DNA of 5,647 nucleotides from CALCKU01 sp964534845 (GCA_964534845.1 CAZHPV010000103.1:1-5647); one strand, 5' to 3'; positions 1-5,574 are shown, counted from the first letter of the stretch. Notes: generated by a model from the letters alone, not told the origin. Program-made: numbers and translations.

Positions 1-1165
1 AGCCCAACTGATGGAAGGGGAAACGGGGAGTTTTTATACATTGGAAGCTTCTGCCCCCGACGGAGGGGCCGTTACGCTCTCACTGGTCAATAATACTGAC
101 GCTCAAGCTTTCAGCTTTGATAGCACAACAGGCACGCTTGCACCCTCAGCGGCATTGGATTATGAGCAGCCTCTCGATGAAAACGAAGACAATATTTACA
201 ATCTTGCGTTTGATGTATCGAATACCTCAGGTCAGACAACACGGTTTAATCTCGACGTGTCTGCTGGGGATATCCGCGATGCGTTTCAATTTGGTCTCAG
301 GCCAGATGTCCTACCATCCGAGAATTTCGAACTGATTGATTGGCGCTTGGACTTCCCACTCAATGAAGACGGAGAACTGACGGGTCAGCAAGATGCACCG
401 AGTGAACAAGAGCTTGACGCAGGCTTCACCCATCCGCTTTATTTCCGAACCGGCGCTGACGGCGGCCTTGTTATGCGAGCGCCTGTGATTGGTGCGACAA
501 CATCGCCCGGCGTCAGGTTTACGCGCACAGAATTCCGGGAAATGTTACGCCGCGGGGACACGTCTATCAGCACGAATACGAATAGTACGACAGAGCGCCC
601 GAATCTCAATAATTGGGCCTTCTCCTCGCAACCGCAAGACGCGCAAGATGAAGCAGGCGGTGTCGACGGGACCTTGCGTGTAACGATGTCGGTCAATGCC
701 GTAACGACAACAGGCCAAAATAATCAAATTGGCCGCACTATTATTGGTCAAATACATGCGCGTAATGACGAACCGACGCGTCTATATTATCGTAAATTAC
801 CGGGCAATACCCACGGCTCTATTTACGCCTGTCATGAAATCCGTGACGGTGATGATATTACCTTTAATATTATAGGCTCTATTGATGACGACCAGCCTAA
901 CCCGGAAAACGGGTTTCTATTAGGCGAAATATTTACCTATGAAATTACCGCGCGGGGTAACTTTATTGATGTGATTATTTCTCAGGACGGCGAAGTCGTT
1001 GGTCAAACCACAATTGATCAAACAAATAGTGGTTATGATATTGCCGCGGATTATATGTATTTCAAGGCTGGGAATTACCACGTCAATAACACGGCTAACC
1101 CAGACGAATTTGCCGAGGTCACACTTTATGAGCTTGAAAACAGCCATGAAGGTTATGATTTTTAA
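1..1165 (+). CDS. Alginate lyase, family PL7, with N-terminal cadherin-like module (5' partial)
   Basis: Exported-type polysaccharide lyase expected to cut alginate by beta-elimination. Counting from the Met at base 11, residues 1-87 resemble the end of a cadherin-like repeat (LDYEQPLDENED at 49-60). Residues about 92-384 form a PL7 domain with all three signature blocks: RTEFREMLR (172-180), QIH (Q247, H249) and YFKAGNY (350-356). These supply the family's catalytic Arg, Gln, His and Tyr. The frame is open to the window edge and the cadherin-like module lacks its beginning, so the ATG at base 11 is internal and the true start and signal peptide lie upstream. The stop is TAA at 1163-1165, right after the lyase domain, with no C-terminal sorting tag. 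It converges on the S8 protease gene. Endo or exo action and M/G preference cannot be read from the sequence. The family call is firm; regulation is not visible. Confidence 0.9.
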   Translation, partial: AQLMEGETGSFYTLEASAPDGGAVTLSLVNNTDAQAFSFDSTTGTLAPSAALDYEQPLDENEDNIYNLAFDVSNTSGQTTRFNLDVSAGDIRDAFQFGLRPDVLPSENFELIDWRLDFPLNEDGELTGQQDAPSEQELDAGFTHPLYFRTGADGGLVMRAPVIGATTSPGVRFTRTEFREMLRRGDTSISTNTNSTTERPNLNNWAFSSQPQDAQDEAGGVDGTLRVTMSVNAVTTTGQNNQIGRTIIGQIHARNDEPTRLYYRKLPGNTHGSIYACHEIRDGDDITFNIIGSIDDDQPNPENGFLLGEIFTYEITARGNFIDVIISQDGEVVGQTTIDQTNSGYDIAADYMYFKAGNYHVNNTANPDEFAEVTLYELENSHEGYDF

Positions 1166-1210
1166 GCCCGCCAAAACCTGCATGGCATAAACTTTTTTCA
1201 ATGAAGTTAC

Positions 1211-1227
1211 CGCCGCAAATGGCGGCG
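1211..1227. terminator. GC-rich hairpin in the convergent gap; possible bidirectional terminator
   Basis: CGCCGC (1211-1216) pairs perfectly with GCGGCG (1222-1227) around a five-base AAATG loop. It lies between the stop of the PL7 lyase (1165) and the stop of the S8 protease (1272), where a shared terminator would be expected. Neither strand has a T-run directly after the stem, so it is not a standard intrinsic terminator. The sequence aaatggcggc recurs at 1242-1251. Nothing else is recognisable in 1166-1271. Confidence 0.3.
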
Positions 1228-1271
1228 CGGACGACGGCGAAAAATGGCGGCTTAGACACGCCTTAGTATTT

Positions 1272-2513
1272 TTAGATTTTCGCTTGCTCTGCAATGCAGA
1301 TGTTTTTTGCGCTGATTAACCCAAGACCAAAAATTTCATCTTTTCCTTTTGGACCCAAATCTGTTGCAGAACTAGAAAAATGCCGGATGATGTCATCCCG
1401 GTTTTTATAGTTTTTCATGGCTGAAGATGACGCTATAGCCGCTGTTATAAACGGCGCTGCGATAGAGGTCCCTGAAATATATCTGCTTTGGCCTTCAACA
1501 TTGATATATATATCAACGCCGGGCGCAGAAAAATCTACATGATTGCCTTGTACTGCCTTATCATAAATATCGCCTTCAACATCAACTGCGGTTGCAGCCA
1601 AGACAGTGTTGTAGGCTGCAGGAAATTGAGGGGGAGAGCTTTGCCCTTGGTTACCAACGGCAGCGACAACGAGAAGACCCTTTTCAGCGGCCACATCAAG
1701 GGCTGTTTCCAAAACCTTATTTGGCGGGCCAGAAAGACTAATATTGACGACCTTTACATCATTTAACACCATCCAGTTCAGCGCCTTAAGAATAGCGATG
1801 GGACTAGAGTAATCATTTCCATTCTTGTCTTGTTCTACTACAGCCGCAGAATAGAGTATAACATCTTTCAGTCTGGCAGGATCTGTCAAAATGGCAGCGA
1901 TAGACGTTCCGTGACTTTCGGCTGTTTCTGACGGAACCGTATCAATGAATGAGCGCGTATAAACCTGCGCGGATGTTTGTTCTGTAAACCTTTGGGACAA
2001 GCCGCCGTCAATAATTCCAATTTTTACGGGCGATTCACACCCGGACTCAGGCCAGCTTAACATTTCATTTGCGAATGTCTTAGGGGTTTGTGTTTGTGTC
2101 TGTATCAAAGAAACATTTGAGCTATTGAGCAAATATTTGTTAAATTCCCCTACTGAGGATTTAGGTGAAAGCCGCTCAAGCTCGAGCGATGCATCTTTAG
2201 GGCTAACGCCCGGGGGGCAATCAAAGGTGAGTAGGTACAGGTTGAGCCCGTCCAACTTTTCTTGCTTATTAAGCGTATAGCCCCATTCCAAAGCCTGGCG
2301 TTCTAAATCAACAGCAACGGCCTTACTTTTAACTGTAGCGACAACCTGCGAACGATTGACCAATTCTGAAGACCCGTCAAACCCTTGCGCGCTTTCAATA
2401 GAGTTTTTAATTTGCGCTGTCTGCACGCTCTCGGCTTCTGGTACGCTTGCACAGCCCGTCATAAACAAGGCCAATACTGAGCTTACCATTAAAGGGGATT
2501 GAAAAATTTTCAT
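1272..2513 (-). CDS. Lipoprotein subtilisin-like serine protease (family S8)
   Basis: A 413-residue periplasm-facing protease. The N-terminus is a lipoprotein signal peptide ending FMTG|C, so Cys21 would be acylated. Ala at +2 predicts outer-membrane sorting by the Lol rule. Residues about 55-130 look like a beta-alpha-beta propeptide or inhibitor-like domain (GLNLYLLTF at 89-97). Residues about 162-400 form the S8 catalytic domain with Asp169 (GIIDGG), His201 (HGTS), the oxyanion Asn288 (AVGNQG) and Ser350 (SGTSIAAP), so the triad is complete. The ATG at 2513 has AGGTG upstream on the minus strand at about eight bases and gives the lipoprotein signal, so the start is well supported. It follows the porin gene by 47 bases and has its own ECF-type promoter in that gap. 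Substrate is unknown; the anti-sigma factor encoded two genes upstream is an attractive but unproven candidate. Confidence 0.93.
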   Translation of the reverse strand: MKIFQSPLMVSSVLALFMTGCASVPEAESVQTAQIKNSIESAQGFDGSSELVNRSQVVATVKSKAVAVDLERQALEWGYTLNKQEKLDGLNLYLLTFDCPPGVSPKDASLELERLSPKSSVGEFNKYLLNSSNVSLIQTQTQTPKTFANEMLSWPESGCESPVKIGIIDGGLSQRFTEQTSAQVYTRSFIDTVPSETAESHGTSIAAILTDPARLKDVILYSAAVVEQDKNGNDYSSPIAILKALNWMVLNDVKVVNISLSGPPNKVLETALDVAAEKGLLVVAAVGNQGQSSPPQFPAAYNTVLAATAVDVEGDIYDKAVQGNHVDFSAPGVDIYINVEGQSRYISGTSIAAPFITAAIASSSAMKNYKNRDDIIRHFSSSATDLGPKGKDEIFGLGLISAKNICIAEQAKI

Positions 2514-2538
2514 AATTTACACCTGCTTTAATTACTTA

Positions 2539-2562
2539 GACGTATCGCACAGCAAAAGGTTC
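2539..2562 (-). promoter_or_regulatory. ECF-type promoter P4 upstream of the S8 protease
   Basis: Reading the minus strand, TTGAACCTTTT (GAACC at 2562-2558) is followed after 15 bases by CGTCTAAG (CGTC at 2542-2539), with an A/T-rich stretch before the -35. It shares TTGAACCTTT and CGTCwwAG with three other copies in the window. Its spacer is one base shorter than theirs (15 against 16). The -35 box contains the porin's TGA stop codon. The protease ATG at 2513 is about 25 bases past the -10. Confidence 0.7.
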
Positions 2563-3814
2563 AATCAAAATTAAATTCCGTCGATAGAATAAATACCTGC
2601 GCATCAGAACTAAAACTATCCGCGTCATAATCTGCATATTCTAGACCAAATCGTATATTTTTCCACTTTCCACTGAGCTCGATGTCGAGTTCTTTGCCGA
2701 AGTCTTCATTTCCTTCATCAGACTCGAACCAATGATATCTTGCTTGCGCGCGTACATCCTCAAATATTCCTATATCTCTAAGTTTATAGCCCGCTGAAAT
2801 AGAAATATCCCGAAGCCCCTCATCCGGCGTCGTCAGAAATTGATCCGCCACCCCGTTTAACCTATGCAATGTGCCAAGGGGCGTCTGTACGGCTAACCCA
2901 TTATCACTTCCTAGCAATTCTCCTTTTACAGAAAAATCAAAATTTCGATATTCTACGCCGAGTTTAGCGGCCGCGTAAATTGCCGAGTAATCATTGGGAT
3001 TATCTGCAAAATCCGTTTGTTGCGCAATGGAAGCATCCCAGTTTAGGCCCCAATCTGTCCATTTATAGCGTCCATTGATCCGAACACCTGCTGTGGCCGA
3101 ACTTAAATCCGATTGTCGGTCTTCGTCAGGACCCGTTTCAAGATCAAGCCCATAATAAAACGCCACAAGGCGCCCAACTGTCGTGACAAGACCGTAATTC
3201 AAAAGAAAGGAATCGCCATCAAATTCACCCACGGGACTGTCATTTCCAAATTGCCTTTCAACACCCCCGACATAGGCTGCATCTAAAATTCCCGGCCCAA
3301 TTTTGGTTTCAATCCTCGCGGCATCAAAAGTTTGTTCATTTTGCCGAAAATTCCAATGTCCAATGAACCGCCAATCATCCAAAGCAATCCTTTGACGCCC
3401 TAAAGTTATCCGCGTATCCGGTATGACGTTAGTCTGAAATTGAAGCCGGTTAATATCAAAGTTTTCCGGATCAGAAATCCCCGGGAGATCCGTTTGGCCA
3501 TTGAGGGTATCGTTGAAATCTTCAATGAAATTTTCAGACCCTTCAAATTCGATCAAGACTGTAGAGTTTTCAAAAATATTAAGTTCCAACCCCAGCTTGA
3601 TGCGTAAAGATAACGCTTCAGCGGATTGTTCAAATGCGTCCTGATCAATCGTATGATATCTCAAACGGACGTCACCAAAACTATTGATGTTAAAAGATTT
3701 AAAATCGTCTTGTCCAAAAACAGGTGTGGCACTCAATAGCAAAGCGAATAGGCTGGTAACGTGTAAGCCCTTAGTCTTTTGTACTCGCGTGACAAGATGT
3801 GTAGGTTTCAACAA
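2561..3814 (-). CDS. Outer-membrane beta-barrel porin, alginate-export family-like
   Basis: A 417-residue outer-membrane channel. Residues 1-34 form a long signal peptide (basic stretch to K15, hydrophobic core about 18-31, likely cleavage PVFG|Q). The rest is alternating beta-strand sequence rich in aromatic girdle residues, ending TEFNFD with a near-terminal Phe as in barrel proteins. The block around 139-170 (LGRQRIALDDWRF, then QTFDAARIE) is typical of the alginate-export (AlgE-like) porin family. Members of that family are found in many bacteria that do not make alginate, so the substrate is not settled; a nearby alginate lyase hints at uptake of oligosaccharides. The start is a TTG at 3814 or 3811, preceded by GAAAGAG; no ATG or GTG precedes the signal core. 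It overlaps the anti-sigma gene by 44 bases in another frame, which implies co-transcription and translational coupling from promoter P3. Confidence 0.85.
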   Translation of the reverse strand: MLKPTHLVTRVQKTKGLHVTSLFALLLSATPVFGQDDFKSFNINSFGDVRLRYHTIDQDAFEQSAEALSLRIKLGLELNIFENSTVLIEFEGSENFIEDFNDTLNGQTDLPGISDPENFDINRLQFQTNVIPDTRITLGRQRIALDDWRFIGHWNFRQNEQTFDAARIETKIGPGILDAAYVGGVERQFGNDSPVGEFDGDSFLLNYGLVTTVGRLVAFYYGLDLETGPDEDRQSDLSSATAGVRINGRYKWTDWGLNWDASIAQQTDFADNPNDYSAIYAAAKLGVEYRNFDFSVKGELLGSDNGLAVQTPLGTLHRLNGVADQFLTTPDEGLRDISISAGYKLRDIGIFEDVRAQARYHWFESDEGNEDFGKELDIELSGKWKNIRFGLEYADYDADSFSSDAQVFILSTEFNFD

Positions 3815-4397
3815 ATTGCTCTTTCGATATGAGGGCGTTTATCGCAAATTGACACTTTTCTATATCAGAAAATGACAGTGTATAAATGCCTAAATTACCC
3901 GGACCCGATATAATTTGCGAGTCATGATCGACTAAAAACCGAGATATTTCATTCAAACTTAGGTCGGCTTCAAATCCAACTTGTAAAGTAATGGCAGCTG
4001 CATCTTCTTCACTTGCAAGCTGATAATGTTTCTCTGTTTGAGAGTTTGTAATATAAACAGCTTGTCCGATTGAAAAACAGGCGAGCGCTAGAGCCGCGAC
4101 TTTCCAAAAACTTTGAAACCGTGCTGGGGTTGGAAGCTTGCTTTCGGCTTTTAAATCGGCCGTATTTTCAGACTCTAAACTATCTATGCTACGCGATAGT
4201 CTCGCCCAGCCAAATTCAAGCCCTGACGTGTCAAGATCATCAGGTCTTGCGGCCATAAGATTGCGCTGAAACTCTATATCGGCTTGAAATTCAGGGTTCT
4301 CATTTAAATACGCTTCAAATTCTGCCGTCTCCACAGCCGAAAGCTCACCGCGCAAATAGCGGGGCGCAAGCAAAGAATATGTTTCTTCTTGTGTCAT
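3771..4397 (-). CDS. Membrane anti-sigma factor with periplasmic domain
   Basis: A 208-residue single-pass regulator expected to hold the upstream ECF sigma factor at the inner membrane. Residues 1-97 are a cytoplasmic sigma-binding part (YLRGELSAVETAEFEAYL at 14-31 is a typical anti-sigma helix pattern). It has no Cys and so no HxxxCxxC zinc site. A transmembrane helix spans about 98-117. The periplasmic part (about 125-200) has a beta-alpha-beta-beta-alpha-beta pattern and two Cys (182, 202) that could pair. The ATG at 4397 has AAAGG seven bases upstream. Promoter P3 lies just in front, so the sigma factor would induce its own inhibitor. A second truncated copy of the first 49 codons lies 276 bases upstream. 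The role comes from architecture and position next to the sigma gene; the signal it senses is unknown. Confidence 0.85.
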   Translation of the reverse strand: MTQEETYSLLAPRYLRGELSAVETAEFEAYLNENPEFQADIEFQRNLMAARPDDLDTSGLEFGWARLSRSIDSLESENTADLKAESKLPTPARFQSFWKVAALALACFSIGQAVYITNSQTEKHYQLASEEDAAAITLQVGFEADLSLNEISRFLVDHDSQIISGPGNLGIYTLSFSDIEKCQFAINALISKEQFVETYTSCHASTKD

Positions 4398-4471
4398 TAA
4401 TCGGCCTTTTAACTCAGTATATTATCTATGACGTTTCGGTTTTAGAAAAGGTTCAAATTTAAATTATTTTT
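4251..4471. repeat. Direct repeat, copy A (anti-sigma 5' end and promoter)
   Basis: This 221-base stretch aligns without gaps to 4527-4747, with 27 mismatches counted by hand (about 88% identity). It covers anti-sigma codons 1-49, the leader and promoter P3. The last block, 4440-4471, is identical to 4716-4747 over 32 bases. Copy A belongs to the intact anti-sigma gene. Confidence 0.9.
4430..4454 (-). promoter_or_regulatory. ECF-type promoter P3 upstream of the intact anti-sigma gene
   Basis: On the minus strand, TTTGAACCTTTT (GAACC at 4454-4450) is followed after 16 bases by CGTCATAG (CGTC at 4433-4430). An A/T-rich tract that could act as an UP element lies before the -35. The anti-sigma ATG is about 32 bases past the -10. 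It lies in the 276-base-offset repeat, so it is a paralogue of P2. Confidence 0.8.
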
Positions 4472-4525
4472 TCAGTGATTAGCGTTTCGTCTCCACTATC
4501 AGCGTTCTCATACGCGCAGTCAATG
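4471..4525 (-). pseudogene. Remnant of a second ECF sigma gene
   Basis: Bases 4478-4525 align without gaps to 4963-5010 inside the intact sigma gene, with 11 mismatches in 48 bases by hand count (about 77% identity). In the sigma reading frame the remnant gives NIDCAYENADSGDETLI, against RIDYTDENADIEDETLI (sigma residues 98-114, the linker between regions 2 and 4). After TLI it runs into Thr-Glu-Lys, where Glu-Lys matches the last two sigma codons. An extra A in the A-run then removes the normal stop. This is what remains of a duplicated sigma gene after deletion of both the N-terminal two-thirds and region 4. Confidence 0.7.
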
Positions 4526-4673
4526 TTGCCATAAGATTACGCTGGAACTCTATATCGGCTTGAAATTCAGGGTTTTCATTTAAATAAGCTTCAAACTCTG
4601 CCATCTCTATTGCAGAAAGCTCTCCGCGCAAAAAGCGAGGCATAAGCAAAGAATATGTTTCTTCTTGGGTCAT
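4479..4673 (-). pseudogene. Truncated anti-sigma copy fused out of frame to sigma-gene remnant (64 codons)
   Basis: The first 49 residues match the intact anti-sigma factor at 45 of 49 positions (differences at 11, 14, 22 and 24). The next 15 residues (TLTARMRTLIVETKR) come from reading the sigma-gene remnant in another frame and end at TAA (4481-4479). The later cytoplasmic linker, membrane helix and periplasmic domain are missing. The ATG at 4673, an upstream AATAGG, and promoter P2 all survive, so a soluble 64-residue peptide could still be made. About 10-11 of the 17 base differences in the 49 codons appear synonymous, which suggests both copies were under protein-level selection while diverging. 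It is either a pseudogene or a small sigma-binding protein; sequence alone does not decide. Confidence 0.75.
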
Positions 4674-4747
4674 TGATCGGCCTATTAAGTCGGTACATTA
4701 ACTTTGACGATTGGTTTTTAGAAAAGGTTCAAATTTAAATTATTTTT
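4527..4747. repeat. Direct repeat, copy B (truncated anti-sigma and promoter)
   Basis: This is the partner of copy A at 4251-4471, offset by exactly 276 bases with no indel. It ends inside the sigma gene's last codons: the sigma stop TAA (4742-4740) is part of the 32-base identical block. Recombination between the copies would delete 276 bases and leave a single sigma-anti-sigma junction. Confidence 0.9.
4706..4730 (-). promoter_or_regulatory. ECF-type promoter P2 upstream of the truncated anti-sigma copy
   Basis: On the minus strand, TTTGAACCTTTT (GAACC at 4730-4726) is followed after 16 bases by CGTCAAAG (CGTC at 4709-4706). It lies directly after the sigma stop codon and about 32 bases before the ATG at 4673. 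Transcripts from P2 would pass through the remnant into the intact anti-sigma gene. Confidence 0.75.
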
Positions 4748-5303
4748 CTAACCCCTGTAAAATATGATACAGACTCCGTTTTGCGTATAATATTCTCGTT
4801 TTGATGGTCCCAACAGGACAGCCTTCAATCTCGGCAATCTCTTTATAGGTTAAATCTTCAAAAAATGAGAGATGGATTGCACGGCGATGATCCGGTTTTA
4901 ACTGAGCCACAGCTTCGCGCACGATATTTGCCTGCTGAGAAACGGCTAAAACATCATCGGCAATCAGCGTTTCGTCTTCAATATCGGCATTCTCATCCGT
5001 ATAATCGATGCGGGAATGTTTTCTGTTTCTATCAATTGATTTATTTTTGGCGATCGAAAATATCCATGTTTTAAGAGAGGAGCGACCTTCGAACCGGTCT
5101 GCTTTGCGCCAAACGTCAAGCATCGTATCATGAATAATGTCGGCAACATCATTGGGGTCTGCAAGAAACAACCGAACGAAACCGTTTAAAGCGGGTACAT
5201 AGTTTTTATAAATTTGGTTCATGGCATCTTTATTGCCATTTACAACACCGGCCATAAGAGCGTTGTCGAATTCTCGTCTTTTGTCTGGGGCCATTTCTTG
5301 CAT
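4740..5303 (-). CDS. ECF-type RNA polymerase sigma factor (sigma-70 family)
   Basis: A 187-residue two-domain sigma factor that directs RNA polymerase to a small regulon. Region 2 spans about 29-98, with the core-binding stretch DVADIIHDTMLDVW (52-65) and RSSLKTWIFSIAKNKSIDRNRK (74-95), which covers -10 recognition. Region 4 spans about 128-183 with the helix-turn-helix LTYKEIAEIEGCPVGTIKTR (151-170) for the -35. The linker 99-127 is acidic. Regions 1 and 3 are absent, as in all ECF factors. The start is uncertain: the ATG at 5303 has no clear ribosome binding site, and Met4 (5294) is an alternative. It is followed by the truncated and then the intact anti-sigma gene, the usual order for such pairs. 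Four promoters of ECF form in the window are its probable targets. None is visible before the gene itself, so its basal expression probably depends on another sigma factor. Confidence 0.95.
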   Translation of the reverse strand: MQEMAPDKRREFDNALMAGVVNGNKDAMNQIYKNYVPALNGFVRLFLADPNDVADIIHDTMLDVWRKADRFEGRSSLKTWIFSIAKNKSIDRNRKHSRIDYTDENADIEDETLIADDVLAVSQQANIVREAVAQLKPDHRRAIHLSFFEDLTYKEIAEIEGCPVGTIKTRILYAKRSLYHILQGLEK

Positions 5304-5332
5304 GAATAGAGCACTTTATCTTCAGAGTGAAT

Positions 5333-5346
5333 TATCTGCACAGATA
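5333..5346. promoter_or_regulatory. Short inverted repeat upstream of the sigma gene; possible operator
   Basis: TATCTG (5333-5338) and CAGATA (5341-5346) are perfect inverted arms around a two-base spacer. They lie about 30 bases upstream of the sigma ATG, where a repressor or activator could bind. A match of this size can arise by chance and no protein partner is indicated. Confidence 0.2.
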
Positions 5347-5464
5347 CATGAAATTGCTTCGCCGCAACATCAAGAGTTCGTGAGCAGCCCGTAATCACCC
5401 ATCAAACTCAAACGGCCAATTTGCAATAAAAACACGTAACTCAAAACATTTTGAAAAAAACTTT

Positions 5465-5489
5465 GAACCTTTCCTCCACCTCCCACGTC
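5465..5489 (+). promoter_or_regulatory. ECF-type promoter P1 for the divergent exported-protein gene
   Basis: TTTGAACCTTT (GAACC at 5465-5469) is followed after 16 bases by CGTCTTAG (CGTC at 5486-5489). An A-rich tract precedes the -35. The spacer sequence differs from P2 and P3, so it is not just part of the recent duplication and gives independent support for the motif. It points to the plus-strand gene at 5582 with a leader of roughly 85 bases. Confidence 0.8.
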
Positions 5490-5543
5490 TTAGGAGAGCA
5501 AGGCCAAAATTACTCCCCTTATTTAGTCTTCACCCCAAACCAA

Positions 5544-5558
5544 GACCTGCGAAAGGTC
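5544..5558 (+). other. Small hairpin in the leader of the exported-protein gene
   Basis: GACCT (5544-5548) pairs with AGGTC (5554-5558) around the loop GCGAA. It would mask the AAAGG at 5552-5556, which is the ribosome binding site for the alternative ATG at 5567. The AAGGA used by the ATG at 5582 stays free. The stem is only five pairs, so the effect is uncertain. Confidence 0.25.
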
Positions 5559-5569
5559 AAAACGAAATG

Positions 5570-5574
5570 AAGGA
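5570..5574 (+). promoter_or_regulatory. Ribosome binding site that decides the start at 5582
   Basis: AAGGA lies seven bases before the ATG at 5582, an ideal Shine-Dalgarno placement. The in-frame ATG at 5567 has only an AAAGG ten bases away, inside a predicted hairpin, and would place an acidic residue before the signal peptide. The downstream ATG is preferred. Confidence 0.6.

Noticed and set aside
11..13. ATG at base 11 as the true start of the alginate lyase gene
   Set aside because: The frame is open to the window edge, there is no signal peptide, and the cadherin-like module is missing its first strands, so the start is upstream.
920..1294. 124-codon minus-strand open frame across the end of the lyase gene
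   Set aside because: It overlaps the PL7 catalytic motif region and the protease stop, shows no domain, and has no ribosome binding site or context supporting it.
1488..1766. 92-codon plus-strand open frame within the protease gene
   Set aside because: It lies fully antisense to the conserved S8 catalytic domain and has no recognisable features.
4440..4747. Direct repeats as ends of an insertion sequence or attachment sites
   Set aside because: There is no transposase, integrase or terminal inverted repeat. The repeats continue into anti-sigma codons, which fits gene duplication instead.
5091..5117. GAACC followed by CGTC on the plus strand inside the sigma gene
   Set aside because: The spacer is 18 bases, the TTT context before and after GAACC is missing, CGTC is followed by AAGC rather than wwAG, and it lies antisense within coding sequence with no gene nearby to serve.
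4964..5164. 66-codon open frame on the minus strand within the sigma gene, ending RMRMPILKTKR
   Set aside because: It is an alternate-frame shadow of the sigma gene. Its resemblance to the end of the truncated anti-sigma copy is explained by the sigma-gene remnant being read in the same wrong frame.
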